Shown here: positions 11,201-19,755 of the stretch, one piece after another | Layout of the letters: every line of letters starts with the position of its first letter | How positions within the stretch are numbered: the first letter of the stretch is position 1 | Position numbers and translations under genes: made by a program | Assembly (NCBI RefSeq): GCF_030068455.1 | Contig: NZ_JAQOSQ010000005.1 | Coordinates: 62,001-126,000 of the forward strand | DNA length: 64,000 bases | Direction of reading: 5' to 3' | Origin: Roseofilum casamattae BLCC-M143 | GTDB taxonomy: Bacteria; Cyanobacteriota; Cyanobacteriia; Cyanobacteriales; Desertifilaceae | The notes under the pieces: generated by a model | What the model was told of the DNA's origin: nothing | Databases searched by the model: none | The model's input: the letters and a program-made list of their open reading frames with translations, nothing else

Positions 11201-11264
11201 CAAATGTTTCTATAACTTTGAATATGACAAGATTTTAAACGTAATCCCCCAAGAGGAGGCCTAA
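8241..11264 (+). CDS. Membrane hybrid sensor histidine kinase (7-8 TM region, extracytoplasmic sensor, HAMP, HK, REC)
   Basis: A 1,007-residue hybrid kinase. The first ~205 residues are a multi-pass membrane region resembling integral sensory (MASE-type) modules. An extracytoplasmic segment (about 210-435), one more membrane helix (about 440-462) and a HAMP-like linker follow. HisKA carries the acceptor His in [13 protein letters not shown] near 545, the classic hybrid-kinase H box, unlike the HEINNP type of its neighbours. The HATPase shows DTGAGI and GTGLGLLISRQF. The C-terminal REC (about 800-920) has [10 protein letters not shown], the phospho-acceptor Asp in IWMDIRMPVMDG, and a Lys in LRKPF. 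An ~80-residue helical tail without an obvious HPt His ends the protein. It lies 2 bases upstream of a REC-HK gene whose ribosome site sits in its last codons. Confidence 0.92.
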   Translation: MRNTIAFFSNIRSVSVLSLLLCAGLAGNYFKLPFAFSIEFLFGSIATLIILRLYGIFWGSFAAALASAYTILVWSHPYAFIIFTVEALFVGWGLRHHKNNDVLLLDAIYWLCIGMPLAWIFYKYALGVDVITTLTIAAKQAVNGVFNALIANLIVSLLPIYRWSSRAKISQSQSFEQTLINLLVACVLLPALLLIALENREAMSYEQELVDTRLQVAATDFSTEFKLWYDRKANALQELLAIAADNDFSGSNSLQNSTEIIQRVFPEFDRVSLLDRSGQKIAIAPQIANNNFATLPPQFATETGLHQWQADEQTQVALTEISQGRTAIARISSDSFKTLLQTPDLSSTLIDTNGTIIATARDDIEPQQAYDRHTSGRINPLRSETYHWLPELPGKPSLVVWKNSFYIHETVLSGGETEWILAIEAPTAPQIERLQKRHVKSLAILFIIALASILLARSIAARLVKPILQLAQLTSNLPNKLLDYQNVNWPAHSVMEIEALVANFKIMAETLMQKFQEIQHASQQLQQAKEEADVANQAKSTFIANMSHELRSPLNAILGFTQVMTRSQTLPQEHQQNVGIINRSGEYLLALINNILDFSKIEVGKTTLNQSHFDLYRLLDDIHDLFELKAEDKGLQLLFERGDDVPRYIYTDEVKLRQVLINLINNGLKFTEEGGILVRASLRKENISDPQTSDLPPTEIDFEVEDTGAGIAEDDLATLFEAFTQTETGKQSQEGTGLGLLISRQFVRLMGGNMNVRSHLGKGTVFQFHIRTISTDASQLTQESSTKPNIIALEPGQPRYRILVVDDKEINRQLLIQLFNPLGFELQEASNGREAIEIWQVWQPHLIWMDIRMPVMDGFEATRQIKAADREQKTCIIALTASVLEEERAVILSAGCDDFLRKPFREQDIFKAMEQHIGVRYIYEEQEESPKISVVENEVLTVENIQSLLPEIQLKLRTAVISASEREITDVVKIIARENLRLSEAIIKCFYNFEYDKILNVIPQEEA

Positions 11265-11266
11265 GC

Positions 11267-12631
11267 ATGAATGTCGATCGCACGCTCCTCGGTCAGATTG
11301 TCGTGGTTGATGATACGCCAGCAAATTTACATCTCCTCTCTAATTTATTAAAAAATGTTGGTTATGATGTCCGTCCGTTTCCCCGAGCCACAATGGCTTG
11401 GCAGGGAATTAACTATTCTCCTCCCGATTTAATTCTGTTGGATATTCAAATGCCAGAAATGGATGGCTACGAACTCTGTAAAAAACTGAAATCTCATACA
11501 CCCACTGAAGAAATTCCGGTGATTTTCATTAGTTCGTTAAATGAAACATTTGATAAACTGAAAGCGTTCCAGAATGGGGGAGTTGATTATATTACTAAGC
11601 CGTTTCAAGCCGAGGAAGTTTTGATGCGAGTAGCAACTCACCTAGAACTATATCAAATTAAGCAGAGATTGCAAACAATAAATAATCGGCAAGCCGAACA
11701 ACTAACGGAACAAAATGCCCAACTTGTGGATCTAAATCAATCTTTGGAACGGGTTAACCAAGAATTGCACCAGAACTATGAGGAGCTGAAACAAACGCAA
11801 TTACAGTTGGTACAAACAGAAAAGATGGCGACGTTGGGGAATTTGGTAGCTGGGGTTGCCCATGAAATGAATAATCCGGTTGGGTTTATGAGTAATAACC
11901 TGAATACTGCCGACGAATACGTTCGAGATTTGCTTGATATTATCGCGCTCTATCAAGAAAAATATCCCAACCCCGATGCAGAATTAACGGACAAGTTAGA
12001 AGAGTGCGATATCGATTTTATTTGTGAAGACTTTCCTAACTTAATTGACTCGATGAACTTAGGTTGCGATCGCATTCGCAATGTAAGTAAATCATTGCGT
12101 ACGTTTTCGCGATCCGATACCGATCGCAAAAGCATGTTCGATCTCCATGAAGGTCTTGACAGTACGCTGTTGATTTTAAAATATCGACTGAAAGCCAATG
12201 AAAAACGACCGGCGATTAAGATTGTGAAAAACTATAGTCAGTTGCCCGAAGTAAAATGCTATGCCGGGCAAATCAATCAAGTCTTTATGAATATATTAGC
12301 GAATGGAATTGATGCGTTGGACGAAAGTAATAAAGGAAAAACATTTGCACAGATCCAAACATCACCAAATTGTCTGACAATTACGACTGAATTTAATGCC
12401 GAGACCAAACATGTCACCATCCGAATTGCAGATAATGGAATTGGAATCCCTGGCGACCTCAAAACGAAGATCTTTGAACAAGGATTCACCACCAAAGGAG
12501 TTGGCAAAGGAACGGGGTTAGGGATGGCGATCGCCTATGAAATTGTTACCGAAAAACATGGAGGAACGCTGACTTTTTACTCCCAACCAAGTGAAGGTAC
12601 TGAATTTACACTAACTTTACCATTGTCTTAA
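11267..12631 (+). CDS. Response regulator-histidine kinase (REC-HK)
   Basis: A soluble 454-residue protein with an N-terminal receiver domain (about 8-125) and a C-terminal kinase. The receiver has the acidic pair in VVVDDTPAN, the acceptor Asp in LILLDIQMPEMDGYE, and the conserved Lys in YITKPFQ. A coiled coil (about 130-185) leads to an H box GVAHEMNNPVGF. The HATPase has ADNGIGIP and KGTGLGMAIAYE. A strong ribosome site GAGGAGG lies 10 bases before the ATG, inside the 3' end of the hybrid kinase gene, so the two are translated as a pair. The natural reading is that the hybrid kinase REC or HK feeds phosphoryl groups to this receiver, which then gates the second kinase. That flow is inference. 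Confidence 0.92.
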   Translation: MNVDRTLLGQIVVVDDTPANLHLLSNLLKNVGYDVRPFPRATMAWQGINYSPPDLILLDIQMPEMDGYELCKKLKSHTPTEEIPVIFISSLNETFDKLKAFQNGGVDYITKPFQAEEVLMRVATHLELYQIKQRLQTINNRQAEQLTEQNAQLVDLNQSLERVNQELHQNYEELKQTQLQLVQTEKMATLGNLVAGVAHEMNNPVGFMSNNLNTADEYVRDLLDIIALYQEKYPNPDAELTDKLEECDIDFICEDFPNLIDSMNLGCDRIRNVSKSLRTFSRSDTDRKSMFDLHEGLDSTLLILKYRLKANEKRPAIKIVKNYSQLPEVKCYAGQINQVFMNILANGIDALDESNKGKTFAQIQTSPNCLTITTEFNAETKHVTIRIADNGIGIPGDLKTKIFEQGFTTKGVGKGTGLGMAIAYEIVTEKHGGTLTFYSQPSEGTEFTLTLPLS

Positions 12632-12811
12632 TTATGACATGAGAATATGCCGTCTTTATCGCCGTCCGCGCTTTATAGAGTTGAATTCTCCAAATTATCT
12701 AGTTAGAATGAAAGCAATAAAAAGATTAACATCGATCGCGCTATAGTTTCAGCGCGGAAGAAACTAAAGATACCCCAGAGTTTTCTCCTTAACTAGAGGT
12801 TAAAATCGGTA

Positions 12812-15571
12812 ATGGTCTCTCAACCTAAAAGCGCCCGTCTCTTTCCCCTGCGTCTTATTCTAGTCATTCCGTTTATCGTGCAGATCGCGATCGCAGTAAG
12901 TCTAACCGGTTATTTCTCAATCCGCAACGGTCAAAAAGCCGTCAATAATGTTGCCAGTCAACTGCGCCAAGAAGTTGCTGCCCGCGTTCGACTGCACTTG
13001 ACCGACTTTATGACCAAACCCATTGAAATCAACCAACTCAATGCCAGAGCCATGGGCCTCGGTTTGCTCGATATTAACAATCGCGACGAATTGATGCGCC
13101 ATTTTTGGAATCAAAGTCAAAGTTTTGGGCAAAACGTGCCGCTCTTTATCTACTTTGGCAATGCCCTTGGCGGGTATGCTGGAGCCGGACTCTTCGACCT
13201 GAGCAAAACCAATATTGAATTAGCTTACACCCCCGATTTCAAACCCGGAGGATTATATAGTTTTGTCGCCGATAGCAACGGTTATGAAACCCCACAACCC
13301 TATTACGAAGAAGATGGCCCCATTGTTGCCGAAAACTATGATTCCCGGCAGCGCCCTTGGTATCAGGCTGCGATTAGTGCTAAGAAAGCAGCTTGGACAG
13401 AGGTTTATATCTATGCTGAAGGGATTTTAGGCACGACAGCCAGTCAGCCCTTTTACGATAAAGATGGCGAACTGCTTGGAGTCGCATCCGTCGATTTTTC
13501 CTTAGAAGGAATCAGCAAATTTTTGGGCGAGATTGAAGTTGGGAAAACCGGTAAAGTCTTTATTATCGAGCGCGATGGTTTCTTAGTGGGGAGTTCGACC
13601 GAAGAATTGCCCTACATCGAAGCTCCCGCAGGAGGAGACGCAGAAAAGTTACCCGCCAACCAAAGCACCATTCCATTAATTCGACAAACCGCAGAATCCC
13701 TCCAAGAAACCTTTCCAGATTTGACATCAATTCAAGCCGAACGCCAAATCGAATTTGCGATCGCCGGTCAGCGTCAGTTTGCCAGTATTTCTCCCTTCCA
13801 AGACGAGTATGGCTTGGATTGGCTGATTGTGGTCGTGGTTCCCGAAGCCGACTTTATGGAACAAATCAATGGGAATACGCGCAATACCATCGTGCTTTGC
13901 GCTCTGTCCCTGGTAGCTGCCACACTCCTCGGAATCTATACCTCCCGTTGGGTCTCGGTGCCGGTGTTGCGCTTGGCCCGCTCGGCAGAAGCTCTATCTC
14001 GCGAGGATTTAGACCGGGAAGTTTCTGGAGGAACCATTACCGAACTCGATACCCTTGCCACTGCGTTTAACCGCATGGCAATTAAACTGAAAGCATCCTT
14101 TGAAACCTTGGAAACTCGAGTGCGAGAGCGCACGGCAGAACTGGCAGTGGCGAAAGAAAAAGCGGAAGTGGCCAATCAGGCCAAAAGTACCTTTGTTGCC
14201 AATATGAGTCACGAGTTACGTTCTCCTCTCAATGCAATTCTCGGCTTCGCGCAAATTATGACCCGATCGCAAACCCTTTCCAAGGACCATCAAGAATATG
14301 TCAGTATTATCAATCGTAGCGGCGAACATTTGTTAACGCTAATTAATAACGTGCTCGACTTATCCAAGATTGAAGCCGGACGCATTACCCTCAACCCCAA
14401 AAACTTCGATCTCCATCGCCTCGCGATCGATATTGAAGATATGCTGCACTTAAAAGCAGAAGCCAAAAATTTACAACTCTCATTCGAGCAGATTGGCGAA
14501 GTGCCGCAATATATCCGGACGGATGAAGTCAAGTTGCGCCAGGTGTTAATTAACCTCATCAATAACGGGATTAAATTTACCGACGCAGGGGGAATCTCGG
14601 TTCGGGTTAGCTCAACGCTGAATTCCTCGGAGTCCGAAGCAGCACAGACAGCTAGGATTAAATTTGAGGTGGAAGATACGGGAGCGGGAATTGCTGCAAC
14701 AGAACAAGACCGTCTATTTGAAGCATTTTCGCAAACGGAAACCGGGAAACAAGCCCAAGAAGGAACGGGTTTGGGACTGCCCATTTCGCGAAAATTCGTG
14801 CAATTAATGGGAGGAGATATTAACGTGATTTCCGAAGTTGGCAAAGGAACAACCTTTTCCTTTACGATTGATGCCATCCCTGTCGCCGCTAGCGATATTG
14901 AAATCGCGATCGCCAAACGCCGGGCCATCGCTCTTGTACCCCAGCAAACTCAACATCGCATCCTTGTTGTCGATGATAAACCCTTCAATCGCAAATTGTT
15001 AATTAAATTGCTCTCGCCCTTCGGATTTGCCTTAAAAGAAGCCAGTAACGGTGAAGAAGCGATCGACATTTGCAAGATCTGGCACCCGCACTTGATTTGG
15101 ATGGATATGCGAATGCCGGTGATGGATGGATTTACAGCGACGCAAACCATTAAGGCAACGGCGACAAACCCTGTGCCTGTCGTAATTGCACTAACCGCAA
15201 GCATTTTAGAAGAAGAGAAAGCAGTAGTCCTATCCGTAGGATGCGATAAATTTCTGCGCAAACCATTTCGAGAAGAAGAGATCCTCAACACCATGGAAGA
15301 ACATTTGGGCCTTCGCTTTCTCTATGAAGAATTGGAAACTAAGTTGCCCGAAATGCGCGAAAGCCAAGAGTCGATTCAAGAGAAAGTTAATTCTCTCTCG
15401 GTCGAACTCAAAGAGCAGTTAAAATTTGCGTTGATGACGGCGAAGTTGCCCAGGATTTCTACGGCGATCGCGGATATTGCTCGAGTTGACGATCGGCTAG
15501 CTCAAACCATACAAAAAAACTGCGATCGTTTTGAATATCAGAAAGTTTTAAGCTGGCTCAATCAAAATTAA
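12812..15571 (+). CDS. dCache-HAMP hybrid sensor histidine kinase with receiver domain
   Basis: A 919-residue hybrid kinase. A signal-anchor helix (about 12-34) and a second helix (about 355-378) flank a large periplasmic double-Cache-type sensor, which contains the RQRPWYQAA motif typical of dCache domains. HAMP and a coiled coil connect to HisKA with [13 protein letters not shown] near 465 and an HATPase with EDTGAGI and [13 protein letters not shown]. The REC domain (about 710-835) has [10 protein letters not shown], acceptor Asp in [12 protein letters not shown], and Lys in FLRKPF. The cytoplasmic half is closely similar to the hybrid kinase at 8241, including the helical tail, while the sensor is unrelated: a duplicated pair with an exchanged sensor. 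Cache domains usually bind small metabolites; the ligand is unknown. Confidence 0.93.
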   Translation: MVSQPKSARLFPLRLILVIPFIVQIAIAVSLTGYFSIRNGQKAVNNVASQLRQEVAARVRLHLTDFMTKPIEINQLNARAMGLGLLDINNRDELMRHFWNQSQSFGQNVPLFIYFGNALGGYAGAGLFDLSKTNIELAYTPDFKPGGLYSFVADSNGYETPQPYYEEDGPIVAENYDSRQRPWYQAAISAKKAAWTEVYIYAEGILGTTASQPFYDKDGELLGVASVDFSLEGISKFLGEIEVGKTGKVFIIERDGFLVGSSTEELPYIEAPAGGDAEKLPANQSTIPLIRQTAESLQETFPDLTSIQAERQIEFAIAGQRQFASISPFQDEYGLDWLIVVVVPEADFMEQINGNTRNTIVLCALSLVAATLLGIYTSRWVSVPVLRLARSAEALSREDLDREVSGGTITELDTLATAFNRMAIKLKASFETLETRVRERTAELAVAKEKAEVANQAKSTFVANMSHELRSPLNAILGFAQIMTRSQTLSKDHQEYVSIINRSGEHLLTLINNVLDLSKIEAGRITLNPKNFDLHRLAIDIEDMLHLKAEAKNLQLSFEQIGEVPQYIRTDEVKLRQVLINLINNGIKFTDAGGISVRVSSTLNSSESEAAQTARIKFEVEDTGAGIAATEQDRLFEAFSQTETGKQAQEGTGLGLPISRKFVQLMGGDINVISEVGKGTTFSFTIDAIPVAASDIEIAIAKRRAIALVPQQTQHRILVVDDKPFNRKLLIKLLSPFGFALKEASNGEEAIDICKIWHPHLIWMDMRMPVMDGFTATQTIKATATNPVPVVIALTASILEEEKAVVLSVGCDKFLRKPFREEEILNTMEEHLGLRFLYEELETKLPEMRESQESIQEKVNSLSVELKEQLKFALMTAKLPRISTAIADIARVDDRLAQTIQKNCDRFEYQKVLSWLNQN

Positions 15572-15580
15572 AAAGAAACC

Positions 15581-16942
15581 ATGTCTGCCCTTTCTCTTAA
15601 TTCCAAACAAAGTACCATTTTAGTCATTGATGATACTCCTGCCAATTTACAGGTGCTCATGGGGTTATTATCCGAGCGCGGTTATGAGGTCTGTCCCATG
15701 CCCAGTGGAAAATTAGCCTTGCAGGGCATTCATCTCGATGATTATCCCGACTTAATTTTACTCGATATTCAAATGCCAGACCTGAATGGTTATGAGGTCT
15801 GTAATCAATTGAAGTCCGACGATCGCACCCGAGATATTCCCGTTATTTTTATTAGCGCTCTCGACGATATTTTTGATAAAACTAAAGCCTTTGAAGTCGG
15901 AGGGGTTGACTATATTACCAAACCGTTTCAAGCTGAAGAAGTGTTTATGCGAGTCAAAACCCATTTAACACTAGCTCGACTGCAAAAGAATCTACAACAG
16001 GAGAATAAAGAACAAGATCGACAACTGAAATCGCAAAATTTCATTTTAGAAAAGACAGTCGATAAATTACAACAAGCCAATCAAGAACTGAAGGTAAACT
16101 TAGAGGAACTGCAAGCGACTCAGTTGCAGTTGGTACAAAGTGAGAAAATGGCAACCTTGGGGCAACTCGTTGCTGGAGTAGCTCACGAAATTAATAATCC
16201 GATTGCGTTTATCGATATTAATATTCATCATGCTTTAGGCTATGTCAGTAATTTAATCGAGTTGGTGCAACTCTATCAAGAGGAAATCTCGACACCCAAT
16301 GCTAAGATTGGTGAATATCTCGAAGAAATTGATTTCGATTTTTTGATTGAAGATTTACCCAAAACTATGGCATCGATGCAAACTGGATCGGAGCGCATTC
16401 GTGCCATCAGTCGCTCCTTACGTACGTTTTCTCGCACCGATAGCGATCGCAAAATTAGTTTTAATCTTCATGAAGGGATCGAGAGTACTTTATTAATCTT
16501 AAAACATCGCCTCAAAGATAATGGCTGGCGTCCGGAAATCCAAGTTCTGAAAGACTATGGAGACTTGCCCGAGATTAATTGTTTTCCCGGACAACTCAAT
16601 CAAGTGTGTATGAATCTTCTCTCCAATGCAATTGATGCTCTCGATGAAGCCATACAATATTCTACTTACAACCGATCGCCAAAAATCACGATTGAAACCG
16701 ATCTGAGTGCCACCAAAAATCGAGCGATGATTTGGATTAAAGATAATGGAATGGGGATGTCGGAGGAGGTGAAAAGCAAAGCATTCGATCGTTTATTTAC
16801 GACAAAAGAAGTAGGTAAGGGAACTGGCTTAGGACTGTCGATCGCGCGAGAAATTATTGAAAAAAAACACGGCGGCAAAATGTGGTTTGAATCGGAATGG
16901 AACTACGGGACAAAATTTGCGATCGCTCTTCCTCTTGCTTAA
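15581..16942 (+). CDS. Response regulator-histidine kinase (REC-HK)
   Basis: A 453-residue paralogue of the protein at 11267, placed 9 bases after the second hybrid kinase, so the hybrid/REC-HK order is repeated. The receiver shows TILVIDDTPAN, acceptor Asp in LILLDIQMPDLNGYE, and Lys in YITKPFQ. The kinase has H box GVAHEINNPIAF, N box NQVCMNLLSNAIDALDE, KDNGMGM, and GKGTGLGLSIAREI. No membrane segment or DNA-binding domain is present. The likely partner is the upstream hybrid kinase. Confidence 0.92.
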   Translation: MSALSLNSKQSTILVIDDTPANLQVLMGLLSERGYEVCPMPSGKLALQGIHLDDYPDLILLDIQMPDLNGYEVCNQLKSDDRTRDIPVIFISALDDIFDKTKAFEVGGVDYITKPFQAEEVFMRVKTHLTLARLQKNLQQENKEQDRQLKSQNFILEKTVDKLQQANQELKVNLEELQATQLQLVQSEKMATLGQLVAGVAHEINNPIAFIDINIHHALGYVSNLIELVQLYQEEISTPNAKIGEYLEEIDFDFLIEDLPKTMASMQTGSERIRAISRSLRTFSRTDSDRKISFNLHEGIESTLLILKHRLKDNGWRPEIQVLKDYGDLPEINCFPGQLNQVCMNLLSNAIDALDEAIQYSTYNRSPKITIETDLSATKNRAMIWIKDNGMGMSEEVKSKAFDRLFTTKEVGKGTGLGLSIAREIIEKKHGGKMWFESEWNYGTKFAIALPLA

Positions 16943-16956
16943 CGATCGAACAATCC

Positions 16957-16985
16957 TTGACATATTTTCACGAGTTTTTCACAAT
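16957..16985 (+). promoter_or_regulatory. Candidate sigma70-type promoter with embedded direct repeat
   Basis: TTGACA at 16957-16962 is followed after exactly 17 bases by CACAAT at 16980-16985 (4 of 6 matches to TATAAT). The spacer carries two TTTCAC units with an 11-bp period (16966 and 16977). The expected start of transcription would be about 10 bases before the ATG at 17003. A 20-base part of this site recurs at 25210. Confidence 0.5.
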
Positions 16986-17002
16986 TATTGGATAAAGTTA
17001 AA

Positions 17003-17632
17003 ATGACTACTATAATGGATGAAAAAATGTTATCATCAGGAACGGCCTTGCTGCTAGTGAGTTATCAAAATGATTACTTTGGAGAAACGGGACTACTACA
17101 CCAAGTAGTGGAGGAATCTTCAAAAGTGAATAACACCATCTCCAATACTATTTTTACGATTGCTAATCTCCCAGCAGACGTGCCGATTGTCACTGCTCCA
17201 ATGCACTTCACGCCAACCTATGAAGAGTTGATCGATCCCGTCGGTATTCTGAAAATGATTAAAGACATTAGAGCATTTCAAGCTGGAACTGAAGGAGCAA
17301 AGACGATCGCCCCTTTGCTGCCTTTTGGCGATCGCATTATCGATGTCCGTGGCAAACGAGGGTTTAATGCATTTGCCCATACTAACTTAGACCAGTTACT
17401 GCGCCAGAAAGGAGTGACTCGCGTGGCTGTTGCTGGCGCAATTACTTCAATCTGTATTGACTCTACCGGACGTGGCGCTCACGAACTCGGCTACCAAGTC
17501 TCGATTTTATCGGATTGTACTGCCGCGCGCACCCTCTTTGAACAAGATTTTTACTGCCAACATATTTTTCCAACCTATGCTGAAGTTTTAACCCATCAAG
17601 AATTTTTAAATCATTTTACAGTTGCGGCATGA
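17003..17632 (+). CDS. Isochorismatase-fold cysteine hydrolase, catalytic Asp replaced
   Basis: About 209 residues of isochorismatase-like hydrolase fold, a family covering isochorismatases, nicotinamidases and related amidases. The nucleophile Cys lies in AITSICIDSTGRGAHE and the Lys in RGKRGFNAF. The usual first catalytic Asp (IDxQND in most members) reads VSYQND here, so Asp is replaced by Ser. That points to altered chemistry or a non-catalytic role. A TTG at 16988 opens the frame, but it would lie at or upstream of the transcription start predicted from the promoter at 16957-16985, so the ATG at 17003 is preferred; ATGs at 17015 and 17027 are also possible. The last codon overlaps the next start in an ATGA arrangement, giving translational coupling to a c-di-GMP protein. 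Confidence 0.82.
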   Translation: MTTIMDEKMLSSGTALLLVSYQNDYFGETGLLHQVVEESSKVNNTISNTIFTIANLPADVPIVTAPMHFTPTYEELIDPVGILKMIKDIRAFQAGTEGAKTIAPLLPFGDRIIDVRGKRGFNAFAHTNLDQLLRQKGVTRVAVAGAITSICIDSTGRGAHELGYQVSILSDCTAARTLFEQDFYCQHIFPTYAEVLTHQEFLNHFTVAA

Positions 17633-19443
17633 CTTCCCCAAACCCCATTGGAGACGAACTCCACACGCAAATTCAATATCGTTTAATTGAAGAGTTGGCG
17701 GCTTCGGAAGCGCGCTATCGCCAACTGGTGGAAAATCTTAACGAAATTGTGTTTGAAATCGATCGCCAAGGCCATTTAAACTTTTTGAATCGGGTTTGGA
17801 CGAAAACGTTAGGTCATGACGTAGATATAGTGCGCGATCGCCCGTTTGCAGCGTTTGTGCATCCCGAAGATCGCCAACTCACAGACAGTATTATTCATTG
17901 CATTTTACAAGAAAAGCACCCCATTAAAACCGAATTGCGCTTCCTCCATCAAGACGGTACGACGGTGTGGTTCGAGATTTCGGCGCAACCGAACCAAAAA
18001 GGCGGTGCCTCGGGAGTTTTAATGGACATTAGCGATCGCAAACAAGCAACCGCTCAACTGCACTATCTCGCCTATCATGATAGCCTAACCGGACTGCCCA
18101 ATCGCTTATCTTTTGTCCGATGTTTAGAAAATGCGATCGCCAGAGTCAACCAAAATCCCGACTTGCGTTTTGCCGTTCTCTTTCTCGATTTAGACGGATT
18201 TAAATTAGTCAACGATAGTTTAGGACATTTAGTCGGCGATCGCTTATTGATTGAAATTGCACGGCGCTTGCAGGAATGTGTTGCGAACTGCGGTACTGTT
18301 TCTCGGTTTGGCGGCGACGAATTCAATATATTACTCGAGGATATTATTGACGAAGAAGAGGCGATCGACTTAGCTCGCTGCATTCGCGAAACCTTCATGC
18401 AACCTTTGGATTTGGAAGGACATAAAATGGCAGTGAGTACCAGCATTGGTATTGTCCTCAGTACGGCAACCTCAATGCACCCCGATCGCCTCCTGCAAAG
18501 TGCCGATACCGCCCTTTATCAAGCCAAATCCAATGGGAAAGATACCTATGCAATCTTCGATCGCAAAATGCATGAAAAAGTTCTAGAACGATTGCAGCTA
18601 GAAATCGATCTACGACAGAGCTTAGTCCGCCAAGAACTTGAAGTTTATTATCAGCCGATTGTTAAAGTAAGTTCCTATACAGACGGTATTTTTCTCAAAG
18701 GATTTGAAGCTTTAGTCCGCTGGAATCATCCCCAACGAGGTTATATCTCTCCCAATTGTTTTATTCCAATTGCAGAAGAAACCGGTTTCATTATCGATCT
18801 CGGCTCGTGGGTGTTATCTCAAGCTTGCCTGCAACTGAAGAAATGGCAAACAACTTGGCATAGCGGTAGTGCATTAACCATGAATGTCAATTTATCCAGC
18901 AAGCAATTTTTACAGCCCAATTTATTAGAACAAATCGATTGCATCTTACAAGAAACAGATTTAGAGAGACAATACTTGAATTTAGAAATCACAGAAAGCA
19001 CGATTATGAATAATACAGAAACCACCCGATTTCAACTGAGACAATTGAATGCGTCTGGCGTGCGGTTGAGTCTTGATGATTTTGGTACGGGTTATTCTTC
19101 CTTAAGTTATTTGCATCGTTTTCCCATCGACACTTTAAAAATAGACCGCTCTTTTATCAAACCTCTAAGTGAGACAGGCGGAAACACAGAAATTGTGGAA
19201 TCTATTATTGTTTTAGCTCGTAAATTAGGAATGGATGTAATTGCTGAAGGCGTGGAAAATAAATCGCAATTGAAAAAACTTTATTCTCTCGGATGCGATG
19301 GATTTCAGGGATATCTTTTTTCTCGCCCTTTAAGTTCGGAACAAATTGAGTTTGTTTGGAGCAATAAATATGAAAAAAACGAAGATCGACACGGTCAAGA
19401 CAGGAAAAACATTCCTGATTTTTTTTTGGAGACAGCGTTTTAG
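17629..19443 (+). CDS. PAS-GGDEF-EAL cyclic-di-GMP turnover protein
   Basis: A soluble 604-residue protein. A PAS domain (about 25-135) begins after ASEARYRQLVENL. The GGDEF domain (about 145-305) has an intact RFGGDEF signature, but the inhibitory RxxD site expected just upstream is not present. The EAL domain (about 325-585) keeps the residues needed for phosphodiesterase activity: FEALVRW, VNLSS, LEITES, LDDFGTGYSS, LKIDRSF, EGVEN and FQGYLFSRPL. It is therefore probably an active c-di-GMP phosphodiesterase, with the cyclase domain active or acting as a GTP sensor. It starts inside the stop codon of the isochorismatase-fold gene, so the two are made together. It is the only enzymatic non-kinase output in the signalling block. 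Confidence 0.93.
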   Translation: MTSPNPIGDELHTQIQYRLIEELAASEARYRQLVENLNEIVFEIDRQGHLNFLNRVWTKTLGHDVDIVRDRPFAAFVHPEDRQLTDSIIHCILQEKHPIKTELRFLHQDGTTVWFEISAQPNQKGGASGVLMDISDRKQATAQLHYLAYHDSLTGLPNRLSFVRCLENAIARVNQNPDLRFAVLFLDLDGFKLVNDSLGHLVGDRLLIEIARRLQECVANCGTVSRFGGDEFNILLEDIIDEEEAIDLARCIRETFMQPLDLEGHKMAVSTSIGIVLSTATSMHPDRLLQSADTALYQAKSNGKDTYAIFDRKMHEKVLERLQLEIDLRQSLVRQELEVYYQPIVKVSSYTDGIFLKGFEALVRWNHPQRGYISPNCFIPIAEETGFIIDLGSWVLSQACLQLKKWQTTWHSGSALTMNVNLSSKQFLQPNLLEQIDCILQETDLERQYLNLEITESTIMNNTETTRFQLRQLNASGVRLSLDDFGTGYSSLSYLHRFPIDTLKIDRSFIKPLSETGGNTEIVESIIVLARKLGMDVIAEGVENKSQLKKLYSLGCDGFQGYLFSRPLSSEQIEFVWSNKYEKNEDRHGQDRKNIPDFFLETAF

Positions 19444-19508
19444 GTGAGCGATCGCCCCTTGAAGATGTACCTTAATTAAACGGTAGACTTAATCGAAGCC
19501 CATATTAA

Positions 19509-19577
19509 CGATCTTGTCGCTCCGAATTAGGGAAAGGCACGGAATTGACTATTTGCCTTCCTCTTACCCCACAATAG
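19509..19577 (+). pseudogene. Decayed 3' end of a histidine kinase gene
   Basis: From 19509 one frame reads RSCRSELGKGTELTICLPLT and ends in TAG at 19577. This is the characteristic last strand and C-terminus of the local histidine kinases; compare CRSELGKGTTF at the end of the kinase finishing at 25188. Immediately upstream is a stop in that frame, and a shifted frame (about 19493-19508) retains further kinase-like bases. No kinase body is present. It is the scar of a deleted or truncated paralogue in the 312-base gap between two complete signalling genes. Confidence 0.6.
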
Positions 19578-19755
19578 TGGTAATAGATGAAATCATATTG
19601 TTTCTCCATTGAGACGAGATCCTTATCTCAGATTATCTTCAGAATATTTCCCAGGCAAAATTAAATCAAAATGGGATAACCATTGCTCTGACAGCGGACG
19701 GAAAATTGTTGGTTACAATAGAAGCAACTTCTCAGTCCTCCAATTCCCAATTCAC

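Noticed and set aside
10984-11264. HPt domain at the end of the hybrid kinase
   Set aside because: Helical, but no His in an HPt-like context in either hybrid kinase.
19609-19755. TTG-initiated 49-residue N-terminal extension of the second giant kinase
   Set aside because: The paralogue lacks it, the residues look non-coding, and an ATG aligns with the paralogue start.
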